DNA from: Myxococcales bacterium
Lineage (GTDB): Bacteria > Myxococcota_A > Polyangia > Haliangiales > Haliangiaceae
Direction: 5' to 3'
Assembly: GCA_028287115.1 (NCBI GenBank)
Contig: JAQBQF010000095.1
Span: 30,967-94,966 of the forward strand
DNA length: 64,000 nt
Part shown: positions 18,468 through 27,449 of the stretch, piece by piece
Layout of the letters: the number at the start of each line of letters is the position of its first letter
How positions within the stretch are numbered: position 1 is the stretch's first letter
Notes under the pieces: model-generated
Seen by the model: only the letters and a program-made list of their open reading frames with translations
What the model was told of the DNA's origin: nothing
The model's database searches: none
Position numbers and translations under genes: made by a program

Positions 18468-19355
18468 CTATCTCGCGTATCTGCGCGTCATCTCCGCGCA
18501 GAACTCCGCGAACTCCTCGGGGTGATGGGGTGGGCTCGTATGATGATGGCCCGGTCCTTTGTCCTCGGGCGTGAAGCAGAACGTCACGGTGACGTCGAAC
18601 GGCTCGAGCGCCTTCATCTGCCGATCGAACCAGGCCTCCCTGCCCGGCCGCGCGTAGTCGGACCACGACAAACCTGTGCGCAGATACTTGATGCGCATCT
18701 TCTTCAGCCAGCGTACGGCGTCGTCGAGCCTCGGATCTTCGAAGTGAAACCACTGGCACACGCCGATGTCCGGCGCGACCTCCGCCAATCTGCGAGCTGC
18801 CGGCTTCGGCGTGCCGTCCTCGCGAATGACACCCATATAGAAGTGGCGGTAGTACGAAGATCCTTCCGCTTCACGGTGCCGGGTCGTCGCGGGCCACGCG
18901 CGCGGCAGATCGAGGAGACTGTACCAATGGATCCGAGGTGCGCGTCCTTGCACGAGCTCGATCGTGCGCACGAGACCTCGGTCCTGGACCCACTCTGCGC
19001 CGAACGTCGAGACACCGACTTCGCTGATCCAGACCGGCAGCTTCGTGACAGCGTTGACCTCGGCAAGTCGATCGGGCCATTGCTCGAGCGGCCAGTGATT
19101 CCAGTCGAGTGGAAACCCATGCACGGCGACCGCATCGACATGATCGAGGACGCCTTGGCTCGCCATGTTTCCAATGAACGCCGGATCGATCGGCGAGATG
19201 CCGCCGAGCACACGTGTCAGCCCCGGGCACTCGGTCGCGATCGCATCGGCCGCGAGCTTGGCCATGACCGCGAACTGTTTCCATTCGGGATCGAGCTGGA
19301 AGTCCCAATGCGACTTGTTGTTCGGCTCGTTCCAGATCATCGCGGCTTCGATCAC
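18468..19355 (-). CDS. Glycoside hydrolase of the GH39-like clan, with permuted TIM-barrel order
   Basis: 295 residues from GTG 19353-19355, which overlaps the methyltransferase stop (GTGA) and has GGAGG seven bases upstream. It begins almost at once with IWNEPNN (candidate acid/base Glu10) and has the nucleophile-like Glu112 in VWISEVGVSTFG. In clan GH-A these sit after strands 4 and 7. The strand-1 to strand-3 material (CQWFHFEDPRLDD, YLRTGLSW, VTVTFCFTPED) instead comes last, at about residues 197-295, ending EFCAEMTRRYAR. So the order is strands 4-8 then 1-3. Annotated relatives are often called beta-xylosidase. No signal peptide, so a cytoplasmic role on a glycan precursor is suggested. 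Two bases separate it from the next gene. Confidence 0.8.
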   Translation of the reverse strand: MIEAAMIWNEPNNKSHWDFQLDPEWKQFAVMAKLAADAIATECPGLTRVLGGISPIDPAFIGNMASQGVLDHVDAVAVHGFPLDWNHWPLEQWPDRLAEVNAVTKLPVWISEVGVSTFGAEWVQDRGLVRTIELVQGRAPRIHWYSLLDLPRAWPATTRHREAEGSSYYRHFYMGVIREDGTPKPAARRLAEVAPDIGVCQWFHFEDPRLDDAVRWLKKMRIKYLRTGLSWSDYARPGREAWFDRQMKALEPFDVTVTFCFTPEDKGPGHHHTSPPHHPEEFAEFCAEMTRRYAR

Positions 19356-20086
19356 GTGACCTCCTCGGGCTCGGCGGCAGACTCGATCGAACGACTGTCC
19401 TTGCGACGGCACAGGTAGACGTCGTCTTCAGCGCGGCGTTCGATCGCGAAGCCCGCGCTCCGCAGCATCGCCTCGACACCCGCGCGATTCGGAATCCACC
19501 AGTTCGTCCAGTCCGACGCATACTTGTGCTCGACGAAGTACATCGCCGGGAATCCGTGCCGGAGAAACACTTGTTTCTCTTCGAACGGATAGTCGAGCTC
19601 GACCGAAACGACCATCTGCGGCCCGCGCAACAAGCTCTGGAACAACATCTGTTCGCCGACAACGTGATCGAACAAGCGATCGAGTGCGAGCAGCGGATGG
19701 CGCAGGTGGTACAGCACGCCCATGAACAGGACGAAGTCGAACTTCTCGCCGAGTGCGCCGACTCGGTACACGTCGAGATTGCGCAGCTCGATCTCGTAGC
19801 CGAGCACCTCGGAAGCCAGGCGCGCCTGCGCGAGATAGCGTTCGTCCGAATCGATGCCGACGACGCGCGCGGCACCCCGGCGCTTCATCTCGAACGAATA
19901 GAAGCCGGCGTTGCAGCCGATGTCGAGCACGGTCTTGTCGCGGAGATCCTCCGGAACGAGCTGCGCGAACCGCGCGAACTTCGCTCGTGGGTAGTCACCG
20001 AGGAAGTGCTCGGGCGCCGTCTCGATGCCATCGAGATCCATGTTGTGAAACCACGGGCCGAGGTCGCGAATCCGTTGTTCCAGCAT
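19352..20086 (-). CDS. Class I SAM-dependent methyltransferase (CmoB/TIGR04290-like)
   Basis: 244 residues from ATG 20084-20086, overlapping the stop of the fused glycosyltransferase gene (TGATG). SAM motif VLDIGCNAGFYSFEMKRRG at about 53-71, acidic loop VVGIDSDERYL, and motif IV FDFVLFMGVLYHLRHPL. The N-terminal WFHNMDL and the spacing resemble CmoB/DUF1698 proteins and the TIGR04290 family, which is found inside glycosyltransferase cassettes. The probable substrate is a sugar or glycan intermediate. It overlaps the downstream glycoside hydrolase by four bases. Confidence 0.88.
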   Translation of the reverse strand: MLEQRIRDLGPWFHNMDLDGIETAPEHFLGDYPRAKFARFAQLVPEDLRDKTVLDIGCNAGFYSFEMKRRGAARVVGIDSDERYLAQARLASEVLGYEIELRNLDVYRVGALGEKFDFVLFMGVLYHLRHPLLALDRLFDHVVGEQMLFQSLLRGPQMVVSVELDYPFEEKQVFLRHGFPAMYFVEHKYASDWTNWWIPNRAGVEAMLRSAGFAIERRAEDDVYLCRRKDSRSIESAAEPEEVT

Positions 20087-22230
20087 CAGCCGAGCTCACG
20101 CACGTAGCGTTCGAGGTCTGCAGCGCGATGCGCCGCCGTATGGGCCGCGAGCACCCGAGAACATGCGCGAGCGCCGATCTCGCGCCGCTTGTCATCGCGG
20201 ACGTCGCGCAAATAGCGCCGCACGTCCTCGGTGGACTCCGCGATCAAGATCTCGGCACCCGGCGTGAACAGCTCGTCCAGACCATCCCAGACGTCGCTGA
20301 TGATCGGGACGCCACACGCTGCCGCCTCGAACAGCCTCACGCTCGGCGACCAGCCCGCGGCGACCATGTCGCGCCGCGTGACGTTGAGCGTGAACCGCAG
20401 CTCGTTATAGAACGTGCGGTGTCGATCCGGCACGAGGTGCTCGATGCGTTCGACGTTGCGCGGCCACTCGATCCATGGCGGATATTGCGCGCCCGCGACG
20501 ACGAAGCTGCGTTGCGGCTCGTACTTGGCCGGCTCGATGAGCAAGCGCTGCAACACCGGTTGGCGATCGTCGCTGTAGGTCCCCATGTAGCCGAGGTCCC
20601 AGCGCGGCGCGCGCGAGTCCGGGCCATAGAGCGATGGATCGACCGAGCAATACAGCGGGCGAGCACACGCGGCGCCGAGCTCCGAGATGCGCGCGAGCGT
20701 CGGCCCCCCGGTGAAGGACAGGTAGAGCGAGTACCGCTTGAGCAGATCGCGATCGAGATATTCGCACTCGCCGCTGGCGAGCCGCGCGAGCGTCACCGGT
20801 GTATCGATGTCGTAGAACGCGGTCGCACCGCGCGCGGTCGCGTGCACCCACCGGCCGATCGCGATCCCGTTCGGCACATACGAGCCCACGATCACGAGGT
20901 CGGCATCGCGGACCTCGCGCGCGAATCGATCGTGCAGGTCGGCGAGGCTCGAGTACAGCGCGGTCCTCGCATACGGAGGCTTCACCAGATCGCGATGCTC
21001 CGCGTACCAAGGAACATCTCTCTCGAGGAACAGCACCTCGTGGCCGAGCGCGGAGAGCTCGCGAATGAGGCCGCGATAGGTCGTTGCGTGACCGTTCCCC
21101 CACGATGACGTGATCGATAGGCCGAGCACGACGATCGACATCCGACGCTTGGACGACCGCGCGGTATGATGCTCGCCGAGCGCTGCCTCGACATCGAGCG
21201 CGCGGTGCGCATACGTGTGCTCGCGCAGCATCCGCTGGTGAGCTCGCTTGCCGATGACGCGCGCCGTATCCGGGGTGAGTCGATCGACGTGCTGCGCGAC
21301 CTCCACGCCGTCGCGCGCGACGACGACTTCCCGCCCGGGCTCGAGGAATTGCTCGAGTCCCTCCCACGCATCCGTGATCACGCATGCGGCGGCGCCCGCT
21401 GCTTCGAACACGCGCGTCGCGGGCGAGAACCCGTACGCCGCCATCGAGTCGCGGCTGACGTTCAAGATCGCGAGCGGCGACACGTTGAACGCGTTGTGAT
21501 CGTGCGTGTAGACGTGCCCGAGATACGCGATGTTGTCCGGCCGCAGCTTGTCGTGCCAGCCCGCCCCACCGAGCAGGAAGCGCTGGTCCGACAACAGGCT
21601 CGCCGCGCGCAGAAAGAATTCTTCGACGCGCTTCTCGCGGTCCGGCAAGCGATTGCCGAGGAACCCGAGTGCGGCCGCAAACCGCGGCTCCATCGGCACG
21701 GGAAAGTGCGTGCTCGGATCGAGCGCGTTGTAGATCGGCACGCAACGCTTCGCGCCGTGTCTCTCGTATGCCGCGACCACGGGGCCGCCGCCGCCGTACG
21801 TGAACACGAGGTCGTAGCGTGAGACGAGCGCATGAAATGGATCGGCAGGATCGCGATCGAGGCGATCGAGGGTCGCCGGTGCGTCGACATCCCAAAACGC
21901 GATCATCGTGCGTGGCGATTTCAGATCGATCACGAGGCGCTCGAGGAGCTCGTCGTGGACGCCAACACCACTCGCCTTGACGACCAGATCCGCGCTGCGC
22001 GCTCGCTCGAGCATCGCGTGGACCGCCTCGACCGTCGGCGGGTACACGACGACCGTCGCCCACTCCGGGTCTGCGATATCACGATGCTGCTGCCGCTCGA
22101 AGGCATCGGGCTCGTAGAACGTGATCCGATGGCCGCGCTCGGCGAGCGCCCGGATGATGCCGCGGTAGTAGGTCGCGGCGCCGTTCCAGTACGCCGAGAC
22201 GAGGCTCGAGCCGAAGAATGCGATATTCAC
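20086..22230 (-). CDS. Tandem double glycosyltransferase (two CgeB-like domains fused)
   Basis: 714 residues from GTG 22228-22230, which overlaps the previous stop (GTGA). Residues 1-355 are one complete CgeB-like GT-B (VNIAFFGSSLVSAYWNG; FEAAGAAACVITDAWEGLEQFLEPG). Residues 364-714 are a second (MSIVVLGLSITSSWGNGHAT; FEAAACGVPIISDVWDGLDELFTPG). No stop lies between them, and the Met at residue 364 (ATG at 21139-21141) has no ribosome site, so this reads as a real fusion. The second half is the closer relative of the enzyme at 17401. Each half is full length for the family (about 350 residues). Two successive sugar additions by one polypeptide is the likely meaning. Confidence 0.87.
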   Translation of the reverse strand: MNIAFFGSSLVSAYWNGAATYYRGIIRALAERGHRITFYEPDAFERQQHRDIADPEWATVVVYPPTVEAVHAMLERARSADLVVKASGVGVHDELLERLVIDLKSPRTMIAFWDVDAPATLDRLDRDPADPFHALVSRYDLVFTYGGGGPVVAAYERHGAKRCVPIYNALDPSTHFPVPMEPRFAAALGFLGNRLPDREKRVEEFFLRAASLLSDQRFLLGGAGWHDKLRPDNIAYLGHVYTHDHNAFNVSPLAILNVSRDSMAAYGFSPATRVFEAAGAAACVITDAWEGLEQFLEPGREVVVARDGVEVAQHVDRLTPDTARVIGKRAHQRMLREHTYAHRALDVEAALGEHHTARSSKRRMSIVVLGLSITSSWGNGHATTYRGLIRELSALGHEVLFLERDVPWYAEHRDLVKPPYARTALYSSLADLHDRFAREVRDADLVIVGSYVPNGIAIGRWVHATARGATAFYDIDTPVTLARLASGECEYLDRDLLKRYSLYLSFTGGPTLARISELGAACARPLYCSVDPSLYGPDSRAPRWDLGYMGTYSDDRQPVLQRLLIEPAKYEPQRSFVVAGAQYPPWIEWPRNVERIEHLVPDRHRTFYNELRFTLNVTRRDMVAAGWSPSVRLFEAAACGVPIISDVWDGLDELFTPGAEILIAESTEDVRRYLRDVRDDKRREIGARACSRVLAAHTAAHRAADLERYVRELG

Positions 22231-23309
22231 GACAGCTCCTTCACGATGTCGAGCAGCGCGTCGACACGATGCGCGCACGTGTGACGCGCCAGGATCGTGT
22301 CGCGGCCGTGGTTGGCGAGGTCGGCGGCAAAATCGCGATCGCAAAGAATGGCGCGCAGGAAACACCGCAGCTCGTCGCCGTCGCGCGCGACGAGGTAGTC
22401 CTCGCCTGCGGCGAATAGCCCTTCGGTGTCGTGCCACGGGCTCGAGACGAGCGGAATGCCGCATGCGAGCGCCTCGAACATGCGGATCGTCGGGATCCCG
22501 GGCAGCGCGTCGACGTACGGCCGTCTCGGCACGTGAACGGTGACCGCATAGCGCGCGAACACGGCCGGCACGTCGAAGTTCGGGAGCCAGCCCGCGTACG
22601 TGATCCCGGCGCCCGCGAGCGCGTCCCGAGCTTCCTCGGGATACCGCACGCCGTGGACACGCGCCCGCAACTTCAGCGCGACGACCGGCGCGATCAACAT
22701 CTCCTGCAGCTCTGTTGACCGTTCGCCGTCGCCCCAGTTACCGACCCACACGAGATCGCCTTCCCGAGCGATGTCCGGCAGCGGCTTGAACGTGCGAACG
22801 TCGGCCGCCTCGTGCCAGGTCCACGCCCGTGGCGCCCAGCCGCGTTCGCGATACAGATCGCGGATCACTCCGCCGAACGCGAGCACGCCGTCGTAGTGGC
22901 TGAGATCGTAGCGCTCGATCTCGTCCGGCGCGGTGACCGATCGATGGTGCGTATCGTGGAACAACAGCACGTACCGGTGTGTCGCGTGGTGCTCGCCGAT
23001 CCGCGCGACGAGCTCGGGCTCGTTCCACTCGTGAACGAGTACCAGATCGACATCGTCGAGCACGCGGTCCAGATCGAGATCCGGACCATACCGATCGCTG
23101 CGGAGATCCGGGTACGCGGCGTGGAACGCGGCGATCGCCTGTTCGCCGTGATCGCGCAAGAGGTTGTCGACACTCCACGCATCGCGAGGTTCGTAGACGC
23201 GAACCTCGTGGCCGCGCGACAGGAGCTCGGCGACCACACCTCGCAAGAAATGCGCGTTACCGTGGTTCCAGTCCGAGATCAGCGAGTGATAAAAGCATGC
23301 GATCTTCAC
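22227..23309 (-). CDS. CgeB-like glycosyltransferase D
   Basis: 360 residues from GTG 23307-23309 (GTGA overlap with the GT4 stop; GGAGGA lies about seven bases upstream). ATG 23315 two codons earlier is nearly equivalent but too close to that ribosome site. N-terminal half: VKIACFYHSLISDWNHGNAHFLRG, VLVHEWNEPELV, LLFHDTHH. C-terminal half: donor motif MFEALACGIPLVSSPWHDTEGLF. More distant from the other CgeB-like proteins of the operon. Ends in an overlap with the fused glycosyltransferase. Confidence 0.87.
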   Translation of the reverse strand: MKIACFYHSLISDWNHGNAHFLRGVVAELLSRGHEVRVYEPRDAWSVDNLLRDHGEQAIAAFHAAYPDLRSDRYGPDLDLDRVLDDVDLVLVHEWNEPELVARIGEHHATHRYVLLFHDTHHRSVTAPDEIERYDLSHYDGVLAFGGVIRDLYRERGWAPRAWTWHEAADVRTFKPLPDIAREGDLVWVGNWGDGERSTELQEMLIAPVVALKLRARVHGVRYPEEARDALAGAGITYAGWLPNFDVPAVFARYAVTVHVPRRPYVDALPGIPTIRMFEALACGIPLVSSPWHDTEGLFAAGEDYLVARDGDELRCFLRAILCDRDFAADLANHGRDTILARHTCAHRVDALLDIVKELS

Positions 23310-24409
23310 GCGCATTCCTCCTCGGTGCGCCCTGCCAGCTCGCAATACAGCGCGTAATACTGCTCGGCCATCCGTGCCGGCGTGAGCTCGAGTGCTCGCT
23401 TGCGTGCCGACGCAGCGAGCGCACGGCGTCGCAATGGATCCGCGGCAATCGTGTCGATCGCGTTCGCGAGCGCACTTGGATCGCCGGGCGGGACGTAGAC
23501 CGCCGCGTCGTGCCAGATCTCTCGCAACGTCTCGATGCCACCGAGCACGAGCGCGCATCCCGCGAGCGCAGCTTCGACCGCCGACAGCCCGAATGGCTCG
23601 TAGCGCGCCGGCAGCGCGTAGATCGACGCGCGCGACATCCATCCCGCGAGCGTCTCGGGCGACAGCTCGCCGAGGACGTTGACCGTGCGCGCGTCGATAT
23701 CGCTGACTTCGGCCGGTGCGCGGGTCGCGCCGGCGACATAGATCGGCCACTTGGCTCTAGCGGCACATGCATCGAGCTCGGCGAGTCCTTTCGCGCGATC
23801 CCACAATCTGCCCGCGGCCAGCACGAACGGCTCTTTGTCCGCACGCGGCCAGCGCGTCGCATCGCACGCGTTCGAGATCACCTGACCGGTGCGGTCGATG
23901 CGGTGCGCGTCGAGGATCGCGCGCAGGATCGCCTTCGTCGGAGCGACGACCGCACGCGCACGCGTCAACCCGCGCGCGACGCGCTCGCGATATTCGTTCC
24001 ATTCAGGGCCCGCTTCCGTCCCGTGCACGGCGAGGTGCCACGTGCAGACACACGAGTGCGCGACCGAGATCACGGGCGCGGCGAACGGCAACGCGGCGTG
24101 TGCGTAGCCGTTGACGTGAATCACATCGGGCGAGATCCGTTGTGCGAGCCCGAGGAGCCAGTCGGCGGCTGCATCGACGTCGAACCATGGATCGTGCATC
24201 CACTCGAGGGCGTAGTTGCTCTCGCTGAGCGTGACGTTCGACAACTCGGCGATCGCTCGCGCCTGCGCGGCATTGAGCCGGGCCCCCATCGTCGCGAGCG
24301 TCACCTCGACATCGAATGTCGCCAGCGCGCGGATCAGCTCGCACGCATACGTCCAGACACCGCCGACGGTGTCAGCCGTCATCAGGATGCGCAGCGATCG
24401 CGCGGTCAT
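23306..24409 (-). CDS. GT4 family glycosyltransferase
   Basis: 367 residues from ATG 24407-24409, overlapping the Gfo/Idh stop (ATGA). N-terminal GT-B: LRILMTADTVGGVWTYACELIRAL, VNGYAHAALPF, VAHSCVCTW. C-terminal GT4 motif: ARYEPFGLSAVEAALAGCALVLG with the conserved E-x7-E. GRLWDRAKGLAELD matches the K-containing donor-binding strand. A retaining sugar transferase; donor and acceptor unknown. Confidence 0.92.
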   Translation of the reverse strand: MTARSLRILMTADTVGGVWTYACELIRALATFDVEVTLATMGARLNAAQARAIAELSNVTLSESNYALEWMHDPWFDVDAAADWLLGLAQRISPDVIHVNGYAHAALPFAAPVISVAHSCVCTWHLAVHGTEAGPEWNEYRERVARGLTRARAVVAPTKAILRAILDAHRIDRTGQVISNACDATRWPRADKEPFVLAAGRLWDRAKGLAELDACAARAKWPIYVAGATRAPAEVSDIDARTVNVLGELSPETLAGWMSRASIYALPARYEPFGLSAVEAALAGCALVLGGIETLREIWHDAAVYVPPGDPSALANAIDTIAADPLRRRALAASARKRALELTPARMAEQYYALYCELAGRTEEECA

Positions 24410-25398
24410 TTCGCACGCCCGTGATAGATCGCATCGATCACGGTCGCGATGTCGACGAGTCGCTCGGCCTCGGGATCGAACCCCGCACCCGCGGCGAGTC
24501 GCTCCGTCCACGTAACCGCTGCGCGACCACCCCACGCATCGGGTGGGGACGCGAGGCGATCCGTGTGCGTTCCCGTGTAGCGCTCGCCGGCGAAGTCGTA
24601 GAACGAACCATCGATGTTCTTCAGGGCGAGCGCACCTTCGGTGCCGTACAGAGACGCTTCGATCACCGCGTCGCGCCCGGCGGAGATCCGCCACGAGCAG
24701 GCGAGCCGGATCACGACATCGCCCGCGCGTAGCTCGGCAACGGCGAAGTCCTCGACGCTGAGCGAATCACCTGCGATCGGTTCGCCGGCCGCATAGAGGC
24801 GGCTCGACACCGCATCGATCGCCGGGAAGTCGAGGAGCCACAGCGCGAGATCGACGAGGTGAATCCCGAGGTCGATCACGCAGCCGCCACCGGAGGCGGA
24901 CTTGTCGTAGAACCATGCCGCGTCCGGGCCATACGCATTGTGGAACGTCAGATCGATCGCGAACACGCGCCCGATGCCGCCGGTGTGCAGGGCCTGACGG
25001 ATCTGCTGCACGGCCGCCGTGTATCGGTAAGACAGGTCCACGCCGAGCAGACGGTCCGCCGCGCGCGCCGCATCGACCACGCGCCGGGTCTCGTCCGCGG
25101 TTCGCGCCAGCGGCTTCTGGCAGAACACCGCACGGCCGTGGTCGAGCACGGCAAGGCAGTGCTCTTTGTGCAGCGCGCTCGGCGTCGCGATCACGATCCC
25201 ATCGAGCGGCACTTCGAGCAGCTGCCCCAGGTGCTCGCAAGGGACGGCACCCGGCACGACACCGAGCGCAGCACCGAGGCGCTCGCGCGAAGGATCTGCA
25301 ATGGCGGCGATCTCGGCGCACCGAGCGTCCGCGATCGCCTCCATGCGATGCCGGCCGATCCAGCCGACGCCCAGGAAGCCAAGACGCGGCCGCTTCAT
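24406..25398 (-). CDS. Gfo/Idh/MocA family oxidoreductase
   Basis: 330 residues from ATG 25396-25398 (ATGA overlap with the dehydrogenase gene). N-terminal NAD(P) fold with GVGWIGR, then CQKPLAR in place of the classical EKP (Lys kept), VDLSYRY, and the C-terminal half SGGGCVIDLGIHLVDLALWLL with the usual DxxxH catalytic pair. Such enzymes oxidise or reduce nucleotide sugars, inositols or related polyols. In an operon of sugar epimerases and glycosyltransferases, it probably forms the operon's special sugar. Confidence 0.9.
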   Translation of the reverse strand: MKRPRLGFLGVGWIGRHRMEAIADARCAEIAAIADPSRERLGAALGVVPGAVPCEHLGQLLEVPLDGIVIATPSALHKEHCLAVLDHGRAVFCQKPLARTADETRRVVDAARAADRLLGVDLSYRYTAAVQQIRQALHTGGIGRVFAIDLTFHNAYGPDAAWFYDKSASGGGCVIDLGIHLVDLALWLLDFPAIDAVSSRLYAAGEPIAGDSLSVEDFAVAELRAGDVVIRLACSWRISAGRDAVIEASLYGTEGALALKNIDGSFYDFAGERYTGTHTDRLASPPDAWGGRAAVTWTERLAAGAGFDPEAERLVDIATVIDAIYHGRAK

Positions 25399-26378
25399 GG
25401 CGTCACCAGCGCTTTCACGAACCCGTCCGGGCGCGTCCGCAACAGCTCGAACGCATCGGCTGCGCGCTCGAGAGGTACGCGGTGCGTGTAGAGCAGCTGC
25501 GGATCCAGCTGCTCGGCGACGACGCTGTCGATCGCGGCCGAGATCCCCGACACGTACGCGAGCGGATCGCGCTCGTGCGCGTTGATCACGTCGAGGCCGC
25601 GCCAGTTCCATAAGAACATATCGATCTGGCGTGGCCCATCTTGGTGAAACCCGGCGACGATCAGCCGGCCTCGCACCCGGCACAGCTTGCCCGCGAGATC
25701 GAGGGGCCGTTGCAGCCCGACGAGCTCGATCACGCGATCGCAACCGGCGCCATCGGTCAGCTCCTCGACGCGGCGCACGATCTCCGTATCGGACGCCCCG
25801 AGCTCGATCGTCTCGGTGGCGCCCATCTTGCGCGCGAGCTCGAGCGAGTATGCGCGCTGCGAGATCGCGATCACCCGCGCGCCGGCCGCAGCCGCGAGCT
25901 GGACCACGAGCGCCCCGAGAAACCCGACGCCGATCACCGCGATCGTGTGATCCGCCGCAACGCCGGTGCGCCGAAAGATGTTCATCGCGCAGCCGAGCGG
26001 TTCGCCCGGCACGTCGCGATGATCGAGGCACGCCGGTAGCGTGATCACAGAGCTCTCCGGCGCAACGTCGTATTCCGCGAACGCGCCACCGGACAGAAAC
26101 GCGACCCGGTCACCGACCGTAACGCGCTGGACCTCGTCGCCGACTGCAGCGACGCGCCCCCACCCTTCGTGACCGGGAGAACCCGGCAACGTCGGGTATG
26201 AAAACCACGCCCGCCCTTCCCACAACGGTAGATTCGAGCCGCATACGCCCGAACCTTCGACCCGGATCAGCACCTGGTCATGGTTCGGAGCGGGCGTCTC
26301 GACGCTCTGCACCTCGCACGTGCGGGGCGCAGTAAAGACGACGGCGCGCATGCGCCGCGGGATCGGCGACTCAGGCAT
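25395..26378 (-). CDS. Zinc-type medium-chain dehydrogenase
   Basis: 327 residues from ATG 26376-26378, with GGAG eight bases before; a frame from 26399 is rejected. Catalytic-zinc residues are retained (GVCGSN cysteine, GHEGWG His-Glu), and the cofactor fold has AVIGVGFLGALVVQLAAAAGA. The four-Cys structural zinc loop of classical alcohol dehydrogenases is missing. Resembles sorbitol/threonine dehydrogenase-type MDR proteins. Overlaps the upstream epimerase by eight bases. Substrate unknown; probably a sugar or sugar alcohol in the glycan pathway. Confidence 0.9.
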   Translation of the reverse strand: MPESPIPRRMRAVVFTAPRTCEVQSVETPAPNHDQVLIRVEGSGVCGSNLPLWEGRAWFSYPTLPGSPGHEGWGRVAAVGDEVQRVTVGDRVAFLSGGAFAEYDVAPESSVITLPACLDHRDVPGEPLGCAMNIFRRTGVAADHTIAVIGVGFLGALVVQLAAAAGARVIAISQRAYSLELARKMGATETIELGASDTEIVRRVEELTDGAGCDRVIELVGLQRPLDLAGKLCRVRGRLIVAGFHQDGPRQIDMFLWNWRGLDVINAHERDPLAYVSGISAAIDSVVAEQLDPQLLYTHRVPLERAADAFELLRTRPDGFVKALVTP

Positions 26379-27426
26379 GAATAACTCCAGCCAAGGCAAG
26401 TGCGTGGCGCTGCTCGACGAGCCACCCGTATAGAGCTTCGATCCCGGCGCGCGGTGAGACGCGCGGGCGCCAGGCCGTCGCTTGCGCGAACGCCGACGTA
26501 TCCGAGACGTAATAGCGCTGATCGCCGGCGCGCCAGCCTTCGAACGCGACCTCGGGCGCGCGACCGCGCAGCTGCGAGATCATCTCGAGGAGCTCGAGGA
26601 GACTGACGGTGTTGCGACAGCCACCACCGATGTTGAACGCGCGACCGCGCAGCGCGCCGATGTTTCGCCAGGCGCGCACCAGCGCGTCGACGAGGTCGTC
26701 GACGAACAGGATGTCGCGGACCTGGCGGCCATCGCCGTAGATCGTGATCGGCGCTTCTTCGATCGCGCGGATCAAGAAGTGAGCGACCCAGCCCTGATCC
26801 TCGGTGCCGAATTGCCGCGGCCCGTAGATGCAGCTCATCCGAAACACCGTCGCCGGCAAGCCGTAGCTCTGCGCGTAGTCGAGCACGTACTGATCCGCAC
26901 AGCCCTTCGAACAGCCATACGGCGTGCGGAACTCGAGTGGGCGTCGTTCATCGATGCCGCGCGCGAACAGCACGTCATCGACCGGCGACCACCGGCGGCC
27001 CTCGATCCGCATCGGCAGATCGGGGAGGCATCCGTAGACCTTGTTCGTCGACGTGAACACCAGCGGAGGCGGTTGATCGAGCGCTCGCAGCGCCTCGAGC
27101 ACCTGGAGCGTGCCCCCTGCATTGATCTCGAAGTCCTGGCGCGGCTCGACGAGGCTCGTCGTCACCGCAGTTTGGGCCGCGAAGTGGAACACCGCTTCGG
27201 CGCCGCGAACCGCCGACTCGAGCTTGGTCCGCTCGCGAATGTCTGCGATCCGGACATCGACGAGGGGACCATGCTCTCGCTTGAGCCACGCAAGGTTGCG
27301 ATCGACGCCCGGCCGCGACAGATCGTCGTAGATCCGCACGCGACGGCCTCCGCGTGCGACGTGGGCGGCGAGGTTACTGCCGATGAACCCCGCACCACCG
27401 ATGATGAGGATCGGACGGTCGCTCAT
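26371..27426 (-). CDS. SDR family NAD-dependent epimerase/dehydratase (CDP-paratose epimerase-like)
   Basis: 351 residues from ATG 27424-27426 (MSDRPILIIGG). ATG 27453, which overlaps the previous stop, would add nine residues and cannot be excluded. Rossmann GGAGFIGSN, HFAAQTAV, TSTNKVYG and the YGCSK active-site Tyr/Lys. The NKVYG/GCSKGCADQYV pattern is typical of CDP-paratose 2-epimerase and related extended SDRs acting on nucleotide sugars. Gene 2 of the operon. Confidence 0.9.
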   Translation of the reverse strand: MSDRPILIIGGAGFIGSNLAAHVARGGRRVRIYDDLSRPGVDRNLAWLKREHGPLVDVRIADIRERTKLESAVRGAEAVFHFAAQTAVTTSLVEPRQDFEINAGGTLQVLEALRALDQPPPLVFTSTNKVYGCLPDLPMRIEGRRWSPVDDVLFARGIDERRPLEFRTPYGCSKGCADQYVLDYAQSYGLPATVFRMSCIYGPRQFGTEDQGWVAHFLIRAIEEAPITIYGDGRQVRDILFVDDLVDALVRAWRNIGALRGRAFNIGGGCRNTVSLLELLEMISQLRGRAPEVAFEGWRAGDQRYYVSDTSAFAQATAWRPRVSPRAGIEALYGWLVEQRHALALAGVIHA

Positions 27427-27449
27427 CCCGTTTCCGGGGTTCCGCGGCA

